Shown here piece after piece: positions 15,503 through 20,582 of a DNA stretch of 20,582 nt. The DNA is taken from positions 1-20,582 of the forward strand of contig JAQIBO010000458.1 in assembly GCA_027859055.1 (NCBI GenBank). The letters run 5' to 3'. This DNA is from Spirochaeta sp. (GTDB lineage Bacteria; Spirochaetota; Spirochaetia; DSM-27196; Alkalispirochaetaceae). Under the pieces are notes generated by a model. It was not told where the DNA came from. It saw only the letters and a list, made by a program, of their open reading frames with translations, and searched no databases. Each line of letters starts with the position of its first letter. The stretch's first letter is position 1. The translations under genes were made by a program, and so were the position numbers.

Positions 15503-15576
15503 TGGCGGCCCGGCCCGGGCGCGCGTCGCCGCGTCCCGGGGGCCCCGCGTGGCGGTCCCCGGGACCGCTCTCTTCT
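15503..15576 (+). terminator. GC-rich inverted repeats closing the DAHP synthase unit
   Basis: The spacer contains two dyads. GCGGTCCC (15552-15559) and GGGACCGC (15561-15568) pair into a tight hairpin followed on the + strand by TCTCTTCTCT, a weak U-rich tail. Upstream, CCCGGG near 15516 pairs with CCCGGG near 15534. The minus-strand side has no T-run, so it is a less convincing terminator for the converging ABC operon. Confidence 0.5.
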
Positions 15577-15696
15577 CTACACAGTCAGTTCAATAACGCG
15601 GTCCAGCCGCAGGCGCACCACCACAAGGGTCACCAGAATCAGCGCAAGGCCGCCAATGTACAGCCCTGCCAGCACTTTGTTGGTATAGCGTTTCAT
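15577..15696 (-). CDS. 39-aa single-span membrane protein, last gene of the GntR-ABC operon
   Basis: The frame runs from ATG 15696 to TAG 15577-15579. Its first bases overlap the regulator stop codon as ATGA, and GGGAGG sits five bases before the ATG, a near-ideal ribosome site. The product begins MKRYTNK, then has a hydrophobic stretch of about 19 residues (V8 to V27, ending LILVTLVVV), followed by RLRLDRVIELTV. The flanks are basic on both sides. No family is recognised. The coupling, the ribosome site and a coherent membrane segment together make it a real gene despite its size. It could be a small subunit or modulator of the transporter encoded in the same operon. Confidence 0.8.
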   Translation of the reverse strand: MKRYTNKVLAGLYIGGLALILVTLVVVRLRLDRVIELTV

Positions 15697-16076
15697 TTTT
15701 CCTCCCGTCGGGATCGCGCCGTGGCCCACCGCGTGTACGCGGTAACCAGATCGTCGTTCCCGTAGCCGATCATTTCCATCGTTTCAAAAATCCGTGGCAG
15801 CGTTTCCGCTTCAAAGCGATGCCGACGTCGCTCCCGTGACCGCTCCCGCGCCCCGGCGGCAACAAAGTAGCCCACGCCGCGCTGGTTGTAGATCAACCCG
15901 TCGTCCTGCAGGGTACTGTAGCTCCGCTGAACGGTGTTGGGATTGACCCCCAGCTGAACCGCCAGCTCACGCACCGCCGGCAACCGCGCCTCATCGTCCC
16001 ACTCGCCGCGCAAAATCCGATCCTGGACGTATTCCACGATCTGCTGATAGATCGACCGTCCGCTCTCAAAGCGCAT
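15693..16076 (-). CDS. GntR-family transcriptional regulator, YtrA type
   Basis: This 127-aa protein has the winged-helix DNA-binding domain at residues 1-70: IYQQI start, LPAVRELAVQLGVNPNTVQR recognition region, and the wing GLIYNQRGVGYFV. A short helical tail follows in place of a large ligand domain, the size that defines the YtrA subfamily. That subfamily typically represses its own ABC-transporter operon. GGAGG lies six bases before the ATG. One base separates it from the permease stop, and its own stop overlaps the 39-aa gene. Its probable operator is the palindrome at 17774-17797. Confidence 0.93.
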   Translation of the reverse strand: MRFESGRSIYQQIVEYVQDRILRGEWDDEARLPAVRELAVQLGVNPNTVQRSYSTLQDDGLIYNQRGVGYFVAAGARERSRERRRHRFEAETLPRIFETMEMIGYGNDDLVTAYTRWATARSRREEK

Positions 16077-16077
16077 A

Positions 16078-16890
16078 CTACGCCTCCGTCTCGCGCAACC
16101 GCAGCACCGCCAGTCCCCAGAATACGACCACGATCGCCACCGAGAGCACGATCCGCACCGCTTCGGGGTTCTGCAGGTAGAACGGCGCGATCTCGCGCCA
16201 CATCTGCGGCGTCAGGTCCAGCTCCCCAATCGGGCCTTCAAAACGCCCAAACCGCCGCGCGCCGCTGTGGGGAAAATCTTCGGAAAAGTAGCGGCCAAAC
16301 ACCACCCGCACAAAGACCATCGTCACCAGACCGTAGCTGATCGCCCATCCGACGATCGCCAGGAGCGTCTTGCCAACCGTGTGTCGCTGAAAGTACACCG
16401 CCCCGAAGAAGAACAGCGCATGCACCGGCAAATAGGCGCCCAGCGTTCGCCATGCAACGGCCAGCCACCGTCCATCCGCCAGAGCGCGGGAGAACACCTC
16501 TCCCGCCGACAGCGCCCCCCCGACGATCAGGTACAACACACCGCCGACAAGCGACGCAAGGAGAAACGCCGCCGTTACCACCGCCCACACTACGACGGTG
16601 GAGAGCACCAGCTTCCCGCCGACCTTTTCCCACACCGTCGCCGGGCGCAGCAGAAACTCAATTCGCTTCCCCGGGGAACGCAGCTCGGAAAAGATCCCCG
16701 CGGTAATCAGCAGCCCCACGATAATCATCACGCTGTCGTAACCGGGCCAGAGATTCAGAACCTCAATGCCACCAAGCCACCCCATCACCGAAAGTACCAG
16801 CATCACACCGGCAACCGCACCGGAGGCGATCAGCACGTTCCGTATCTGAACGAACACCTCGTGGCGCACAACATGGGTAAACCGCATCAT
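16078..16890 (-). CDS. ABC transporter permease subunit
   Basis: The 270-aa integral membrane protein has about six hydrophobic spans, beginning with IASGAVAGVMLVLSVMGW and ending with IVLSVAIVVVFWGLAVL. It has no ATPase motif and forms the membrane partner of the ATPase encoded just upstream. The ATG at 16890 is chosen because GGAGG stands six bases before it and it overlaps the ATPase stop as ATGA; an upstream GTG at 16905 would place the ribosome site inside the gene. A loop of about 50 residues (near 185-225, FGRYFSEDFPHSG onward) lies ahead of the last span. The substrate is unknown; in this operon type, drug, peptide or envelope-stress export is common. Confidence 0.9.
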   Translation of the reverse strand: MMRFTHVVRHEVFVQIRNVLIASGAVAGVMLVLSVMGWLGGIEVLNLWPGYDSVMIIVGLLITAGIFSELRSPGKRIEFLLRPATVWEKVGGKLVLSTVVVWAVVTAAFLLASLVGGVLYLIVGGALSAGEVFSRALADGRWLAVAWRTLGAYLPVHALFFFGAVYFQRHTVGKTLLAIVGWAISYGLVTMVFVRVVFGRYFSEDFPHSGARRFGRFEGPIGELDLTPQMWREIAPFYLQNPEAVRIVLSVAIVVVFWGLAVLRLRETEA

Positions 16891-17750
16891 GCCACACCTC
16901 CGCACAGCGCGCTCAACTCCGCCGACTGCGTCACCGCCGCCTGAAAGAGCAACTCCAGATCGATATCGTCACCAAGGGGTTCACCCGCTGACGCCTCCCT
17001 GCGCGGTACCAGCGCCACGGAACTCCCCAGGCGCGACTCTATTGCCAGCGCCCCCGCTTCCCGGGCATCCACCTCCGAGTCAAACCGGCGCATCTCCGCG
17101 CGGTCCTGAATCGTCGCCAGCGCCGCCTCAAAGACAACCGCTCCCTCTTCCAGCACCACAATCGGGTCGATCAGGTTTTCCACGTCGCGTACCTGGTGGG
17201 TTGAAATCACCACCGCCCGCTGGTCACCGGCCGCCTCGGCGATCAGTTGCCGAAACACCTGCTTGGAGGGAATATCCAGCCCGTTTGTCGGCTCATCAAG
17301 AATAACCAGCTCCGCCATGCTCGCCAGGGCAAACGAGAGGAGCACCTTTTTCTGCTGTCCAAAGGAAAGTTGCGTCAGCCGGTCGTTCCCGGCTATCTCA
17401 AAGCGCTGGAGATAGCGCTCCATCAGCTCCTCGTCAAACCGCGGATAGTACCCCGCCTGGTACGCCACAAACTCGCGCAGGCGGATCGCCGGGACCTCAA
17501 ACTGTTCCGGAATATACGCCAGCCGCGACAGCACCGCGGGGTCGCGCACCGCCGCGGGGCGGTCAAACAACTGTGCCGTACCCGCCTGGGCAAAGAGCAG
17601 CCCCGCGCCAAGCTTCAGCAGCGTCGTCTTTCCCGCACCGTTCTTGCCCAGAAGCCCGACCACGCCCCCGGGAGCCACCGAAAAATCCAGTGACTCAAAC
17701 AGCGGATTCCGCCGTTGGTAGGCAAATCGAATACCGTTCATCTGTATCAT
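16887..17750 (-). CDS. ABC transporter ATP-binding protein
   Basis: This is the nucleotide-binding subunit of the exporter. It has Walker A GKNGAGKTT, a Q-loop region IPEQFEV, signature LSFGQQKK (in place of LSGGQ), Walker B LVILDEP with D-loop NGLD, and switch histidine STHQV. The 287 aa include a C-terminal extension of about 70 residues beyond the switch, as in exporters of the YtrB/CcmA type. AGGAA lies about seven bases before ATG 17750. It is the first gene of the operon, behind the 17774-17797 palindrome. Confidence 0.95.
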   Translation of the reverse strand: MIQMNGIRFAYQRRNPLFESLDFSVAPGGVVGLLGKNGAGKTTLLKLGAGLLFAQAGTAQLFDRPAAVRDPAVLSRLAYIPEQFEVPAIRLREFVAYQAGYYPRFDEELMERYLQRFEIAGNDRLTQLSFGQQKKVLLSFALASMAELVILDEPTNGLDIPSKQVFRQLIAEAAGDQRAVVISTHQVRDVENLIDPIVVLEEGAVVFEAALATIQDRAEMRRFDSEVDAREAGALAIESRLGSSVALVPRREASAGEPLGDDIDLELLFQAAVTQSAELSALCGGVA

Positions 17751-17773
17751 TCCCGTTCCTCACTCTGTGAATT

Positions 17774-17797
17774 AGTGTACTATTTGCTTAGTACACT
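17774..17797. promoter_or_regulatory. Palindromic operator, probably bound by the GntR regulator
   Basis: AGTGTACTA and TAGTACACT form perfect 9-bp arms separated by TTTGCT. The site is 24 bp upstream of the ATPase ATG, in the core promoter region of the operon. GntR-family operators commonly have GT...AC half-sites like these. A TTGTAT or TTGTTC upstream on the minus strand could be the -35, which would put the palindrome over the promoter spacer and -10, consistent with repression. Confidence 0.8.
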
Positions 17798-17840
17798 GGA
17801 ACAATACAACTGTGGTGCAAAATGTGTCAAGCGAAAATGC

Positions 17841-17882
17841 AAAAAAAAGGCTGCGTCCCCGCCATCGGCGAAGAACACAGCC
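17841..17882 (-). terminator. Intrinsic terminator of the outer-membrane protein gene
   Basis: On the minus strand GGCTGTGT pairs with ACGCAGCC (one G-U), enclosing a smaller CGCC-GAT-GGCG stem, and is followed by eight T. Nearer the stop codon, two alternative and mutually exclusive small hairpins overlap: GCGCCG/CGGCGC at 17902-17918 and CGTAGAA/TTCTACG at 17906-17926. The terminator isolates the ABC operon promoter from upstream transcription. Confidence 0.9.
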
Positions 17883-17943
17883 CATTGAAAATCGATTACG
17901 CGCGCCGTAGAACGGCGCTTTCTACGCGGACGGCCCGCGCAGC

Positions 17944-18948
17944 CTACAGCTGGAAGCGCGCTCCCAGCGTGCCGCCAAGCGACCCGGAGGTCAGATTGTA
18001 CATCACCCCCAGATCAAGCCGAAACACCGCCAGATTCAGCGACGTACCACCAAAGACGCGGAAGGAGAACGTATTCACCTCCGTCTCCAGAGAGAGCCCG
18101 TCCTTGTCAATATCAACACCCGCGACGGAACCGATATCATCGACCGTCAACGTGCCGCCGGTGCTCGATGCGGCGGTCACATCCGCGGTCAACCCGGTCG
18201 TTGTCGACGCCGGCCCAACCGACGCTCCCAGACCAAAGTGCGGCTCCACAATCAGGAAACTCTTACTCACCTGCGCTTTGAAATCAAAGACATTCGCCTG
18301 CCAGCCAAAATCCAGCTCTGGATCTGACATCGTCAACGTATACGTATCACCGCCGGCCTCCACGCTGGTAATTTCGGTGGTCCCCAGCCCCAGCGGCGTA
18401 CTGATCCGACCACTCAGGTAGTTATACCCGACACCCACGGACAGCTTCGGGAGAATTCCCCCGTCAAGCACCGCATAGCGCACGTCAAAGCCGATATTGG
18501 TGTACTCCGCCTCCACATCGCCGATCTTCAGATTGGGAATCAACCCCACCTTCACACCGACATCAAAGGGCAGAATAAATCCGCCAATCCGCGCATCAAC
18601 CGCGTATCCGGGAATCGGCACACCAATCGCGGACAGGCCGTCTACACCACCGCTCGCATCAACACCCAGATCGTCAGTCAAATCGGTAAACACCGACCCC
18701 GGAATCGTCGTGACACCGGTCGTCACGCCAACACCAAAATGCGGCGGTACCCCAAGCAACTGCCCGATATACGCATCCGACCAGTTCAGGCCGATCATCG
18801 AATTCATCGGAAGCGACTTGGCAAACTCCCCGGCAAACGTATCAAAACTGTCCTCAAACGTATCCAGAGAAAAATCATCCTGTGCAGCTACCGGCGCAAC
18901 CAGCACCGCCGCCACCACCAACAGCAGAAAAACCGTCTTGTTGTTCAT
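17944..18948 (-). CDS. Outer-membrane beta-barrel protein, function unknown
   Basis: The 334-aa product begins with a clear signal peptide (MNNKTVFLLLVVAAVLVAP, cleavage after VAA-Q near residue 22). The mature protein is rich in Gly, Thr, Asp and short alternating strands (IGGFILPFDVGVKVGL, NTFSFRVFGG, FRLDLGVMYNLTSG) and ends GARFQL. There is no lipobox and no enzymatic motif. AGGAGGTG immediately upstream of the ATG is a full-strength ribosome site and a strong terminator follows, suggesting a highly expressed single-gene unit, as expected for a major envelope protein. Exact family not recognised. Confidence 0.85.
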   Translation of the reverse strand: MNNKTVFLLLVVAAVLVAPVAAQDDFSLDTFEDSFDTFAGEFAKSLPMNSMIGLNWSDAYIGQLLGVPPHFGVGVTTGVTTIPGSVFTDLTDDLGVDASGGVDGLSAIGVPIPGYAVDARIGGFILPFDVGVKVGLIPNLKIGDVEAEYTNIGFDVRYAVLDGGILPKLSVGVGYNYLSGRISTPLGLGTTEITSVEAGGDTYTLTMSDPELDFGWQANVFDFKAQVSKSFLIVEPHFGLGASVGPASTTTGLTADVTAASSTGGTLTVDDIGSVAGVDIDKDGLSLETEVNTFSFRVFGGTSLNLAVFRLDLGVMYNLTSGSLGGTLGARFQL

Positions 18949-18959
18949 CTTCCACCTCC

Positions 18960-18976
18960 TCGTCGTGTTACGACAA
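18960..18976 (-). promoter_or_regulatory. Leader hairpin abutting the ribosome site of the barrel gene
   Basis: On the minus strand TTGTCGT, loop AAC, ACGACGA forms a 7-bp stem with one G-U pair, ending on the first base of AGGAGGTG. It could stabilise the mRNA 5' region or influence translation. The stretch from here to 19117 otherwise holds only the presumed promoter (a weak TACATT at about 18982-18987) and no gene. Confidence 0.45.
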
Positions 18977-19071
18977 CTTCTCTAATGTAACACCCCGTTC
19001 CACAGAATTCGAGCATAAAGACCGAACCTGTCACTTCTGCGTCGCCCGCACCCACCCCGGCGCCCTCACCG

Positions 19072-19097
19072 GACCGCCGGGGGCCGAGTCGGCGGTC
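19072..19097. terminator. Inverted repeat after the lipoprotein gene
   Basis: GACCGCCG and CGGCGGTC are perfect 8-bp arms with a 10-base loop, 20 bp beyond the lipoprotein stop codon. No T-run follows on the minus strand, so it is a weak or Rho-assisted terminator or an mRNA-end stabiliser. Confidence 0.45.
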
Positions 19098-19117
19098 ATC
19101 CTCGCCCTGCAGCCGCC

Positions 19118-20203
19118 TCACCGTTCCGCCAGCCCCTCCGCAGTCGCCCCGGACGGTTCAATCGGCGCAAACCCCCGCTCGTCATTCGCGCGGAGAAACC
19201 TCACGATGTCTGTACGGATCGCCTCGTTCATCTCGTGCCCTACGCCGCGATACGTCACAAACTGCGCCGGCACATCAAGCTCGGCGTAGATCTCCCGGGA
19301 GCGCGCCCACCGCTCCGCCATCGAATCGCCAAGCAGCTCCCGGGTAATCCGGCGTTCCTCCTCCGAGTAGGCGTCACCGTATGGCAACGTGTCGTTGTCG
19401 TCACTCTCGCCCATGAAGATAAACTGCGACACACTCCGGTAGGCACACCCGTCAAAGCGCCGGCCAATCAGCTCCGCAATATCGCCGACACCAACGTGAT
19501 ACGGAACGATGCGCCCGTTCCACACCTCCGCCGGTACAATCGGCATCCCGTTCACCCCGCCGGTCGCTACCGCGCGTACCTCCTGCGGGTGCAGCGCGGC
19601 AAACCGGTTGGCAAAGTTTGCAGACGCGGAAAAACCAACCATCCAGACTCCCTCTTCAATCGGGACGTCCGCAGCAAAAAGCAGCGTCGTTGCGTGATCT
19701 ATCATCGCGATCAATTGCAAATCGATCCGCCCGTAGCGCCCGCCGGTGATCTCCAAGGTATCCCGGTCCAGGGCGTGGGTATACGTCATCCCGATCGACT
19801 CCGGCCGGTCAAACGCGGGAACCAGAAGCGGTACCGTCAGCTCCCGCGCCAGATAGTGGCCGATCCCCTGTTCCGCGTCGCGCTCCGCCCGGTCGCGATG
19901 CACCGCATGGGAGTCGCTCACCCGTCCGGTGTTGTTTGGCTGGACCAGTAACCGCGTTTCCTGTCCCCGCGGCACACCCGCCGGAACAAACAGGAAGTAC
20001 TCCGTGTGGAAGCCCAGCTCGGGAATCGCCGGGACCATCACTACCTGGTCCGCACCGGCAGACAGATGCGGCGGTTCGTACGTTTCGGGGGACGCGGTGA
20101 CAACTCCGCCGCTCAGGGACGCGCAGCCACCAAAGACGATCAGCGCGATACTCGCTATCGCGCCACCCAACACACCGGCCACCACTCGGGTTCTCATATT
20201 CAT
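19118..20203 (-). CDS. Lipoprotein alpha/beta hydrolase (esterase/depolymerase-like)
   Basis: From ATG 20203 the protein has 361 aa. A basic start, a hydrophobic stretch and FGGC (lipid-accepting C27) form a lipoprotein signal of the relaxed spirochaetal kind. The mature part looks like an alpha/beta hydrolase: nucleophile elbow GFSAS with S192, a likely catalytic H323 in GVGHEMN, and an acid among D268, D269 and D271 in GESDDNDTLPY. The order serine, acid, histidine is correct. LLVQPNNTGR near 85-94 may form the oxyanion region. It would act in the periplasm or at the cell surface on an ester or similar substrate, not identifiable here. A further upstream start (20239) would put charged residues before the signal and is disfavoured. 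No neighbour suggests its substrate. Confidence 0.82.
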   Translation of the reverse strand: MNMRTRVVAGVLGGAIASIALIVFGGCASLSGGVVTASPETYEPPHLSAGADQVVMVPAIPELGFHTEYFLFVPAGVPRGQETRLLVQPNNTGRVSDSHAVHRDRAERDAEQGIGHYLARELTVPLLVPAFDRPESIGMTYTHALDRDTLEITGGRYGRIDLQLIAMIDHATTLLFAADVPIEEGVWMVGFSASANFANRFAALHPQEVRAVATGGVNGMPIVPAEVWNGRIVPYHVGVGDIAELIGRRFDGCAYRSVSQFIFMGESDDNDTLPYGDAYSEEERRITRELLGDSMAERWARSREIYAELDVPAQFVTYRGVGHEMNEAIRTDIVRFLRANDERGFAPIEPSGATAEGLAER

Positions 20204-20250
20204 AGCCACCGATCTACCGCAAACCGGCCACCCCGTCAACTCCTTGGGGA

Positions 20251-20279
20251 TTGACCCCGAATTCCCGATCGCATACAGT
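20251..20279 (+). promoter_or_regulatory. Promoter of the tRNA-Arg gene
   Basis: TTGACC (20251-20256) and TACAGT (20274-20279) are separated by exactly 17 bp. Transcription would begin near 20286, about 26 bases before the mature tRNA. It is oriented toward the tRNA and the repeat array. Confidence 0.75.
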
Positions 20280-20311
20280 TTCCCCCGATGTGCGGCACGC
20301 CGACATCACCC

Positions 20312-20385
20312 GCCCCGGTAGCTCAGCTGGATAGAGCGGCTGCCTCCTAAGCAGCAGGTCACGCGTTCGAATCGCGTCCGGGGTA
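20312..20385 (+). tRNA. tRNA-Arg (anticodon CCU)
   Basis: The 74 bases fold as a full cloverleaf. Acceptor GCCCCGG pairs with CCGGGGT (terminal G-U). The D stem is GCTC/GAGC, the anticodon stem GCTGC/GCAGC with loop CTCCTAA, the variable loop AGGTC, and the T stem ACGCG/CGCGT with loop TTCGAAT. Anticodon CCT is at 20346-20348 and reads AGG. The 3' CCA is not encoded. The first downstream hairpin begins two bases after the tRNA. Confidence 0.97.
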
Positions 20386-20449
20386 AGGCGAACGCTCCGC
20401 GTTCGCCGACTAAGTGTGACAATCGCATCTGAACGGAACGCGCGACAGG
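20383..20449 (+). repeat. 67-bp repeat, copy 1, directly after the tRNA
   Basis: It is identical to 20493-20559 except C for T at 20446. It starts with a perfect hairpin (GGCGAACGC, loop TCC, GCGTTCGCC, 20387-20407), followed by a 40-base unpaired-looking spacer (ACTAAGTGTGACAATCGC...). Copy 1 shares its first three bases with the tRNA 3' end. Confidence 0.95.
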
Positions 20450-20467
20450 TGTTTCGTCAGAAACACC
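20448..20467 (+). repeat. Variable hairpin after repeat copy 1
   Basis: GGTGTTTC, loop GTCA, GAAACACC: a perfect 8-bp stem. It occupies the same position after copy 1 as the 20558-20578 hairpin does after copy 2, with a different stem sequence. Bases 20468-20492 after it look unstructured. Confidence 0.9.
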
Positions 20468-20492
20468 GAGAGCGCCCCTGCATTCGACGACA

Positions 20493-20559
20493 GTAAGGCG
20501 AACGCTCCGCGTTCGCCGACTAAGTGTGACAATCGCATCTGAACGGAACGCGCGATAGG
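20493..20559 (+). repeat. 67-bp repeat, copy 2
   Basis: Second copy at 110-bp period, with the identical leading hairpin at 20497-20517. The array probably continues beyond the window, since the sequence ends right after the next hairpin. Confidence 0.95.
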
Positions 20560-20578
20560 CGAAAGCGTAGCTTTTGCC
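20558..20578 (+). repeat. Variable hairpin after repeat copy 2
   Basis: GGCGAAAGC, loop GTA, GCTTTTGCC: a 9-bp stem with one G-T pair, flanked by A before and GA after like the other three hairpins of the array. Confidence 0.9.
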
Positions 20579-20582
20579 GATA

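Noticed and set aside
16887..17750. ABC operon considered as an antiphage or toxin-immunity system
   Set aside because: The genes match an ordinary YtrA-regulated exporter; no toxin, nuclease or modification gene is present.
20383..20582. Repeat array considered as CRISPR
   Set aside because: The units are 67 bp at 110-bp period, strongly hairpinned, only two copies, with no 25-45-bp repeat/spacer pattern and no cas genes in the window.
20312..20582. tRNA end considered as an integration (attachment) site
   Set aside because: The downstream copies share only GTA with the tRNA 3' end. No duplicated tRNA tail and no integrase gene are seen, although the window stops too early to exclude one farther on.

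Overview
The window is a dense, GC-rich bacterial chromosomal segment with ordinary housekeeping genes, short spacers and many overlapping ends. The gene mix points to a free-living spirochaete. Supporting features are consecutive mevalonate-pathway kinases, as in Borrelia-type clusters, an EF-P plus EpmA pair, a class II DAHP synthase, signal-peptide outer-membrane barrels, and a lipoprotein with a relaxed lipobox. The taxonomic call is an inference from content, not from a marker gene.

Layout. Bases 1-1370 (+) hold the end of a probable phosphomevalonate kinase and a complete mevalonate kinase. Converging on them is class II fructose-bisphosphate aldolase (1345-2427, -), whose terminator lies inside the mevalonate kinase coding sequence. 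Bases 2483-9317 (-) form a five-gene same-strand run. In transcription order it is EpmA (EF-P lysine ligase), EF-P, a large M16C metallopeptidase, a soluble PAS histidine kinase and a short-chain dehydrogenase. Divergent from it, 9376-11604 (+) holds a small acidic protein, a MalY/PatB C-S lyase and an MTA/SAH-type nucleosidase, all overlapping (sulfur amino acid and methyl-cycle metabolism). Bases 11613-13178 (-) carry a thioredoxin-fold protein with one active-site cysteine and a secreted probable barrel protein. Bases 13211-15502 (+) carry class II DAHP synthase and a membrane-anchored periplasmic protein.

Bases 15577-17750 (-) are a four-gene, translationally coupled operon: ABC ATPase, ABC permease, YtrA-type GntR regulator, and a 39-residue single-span membrane protein. 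A perfect 9+9 bp palindrome upstream (17774-17797) is the likely autoregulatory operator. Bases 17944-18948 (-) encode an outer-membrane protein with a perfect Shine-Dalgarno and a strong terminator. Bases 19118-20203 (-) encode a lipoprotein alpha/beta hydrolase.

The right end holds a tRNA-Arg(CCU) with a recognisable promoter. It is followed immediately by two copies of a 67-bp repeat and a family of four perfect hairpins whose stems differ in sequence but keep pairing. This hairpin array is the least explained structure in the window and runs off its end.

No CRISPR array, insertion sequence, prophage or obvious defence system is visible. The points most worth a second look are the tRNA-linked hairpin array, the 39-aa membrane microprotein and operator of the GntR-ABC operon, the terminator embedded in an opposing gene, the in-frame tandem repeats with several start codons at the EpmA N-terminus, and several genes with no Shine-Dalgarno whose -10-like boxes sit at leaderless spacing.
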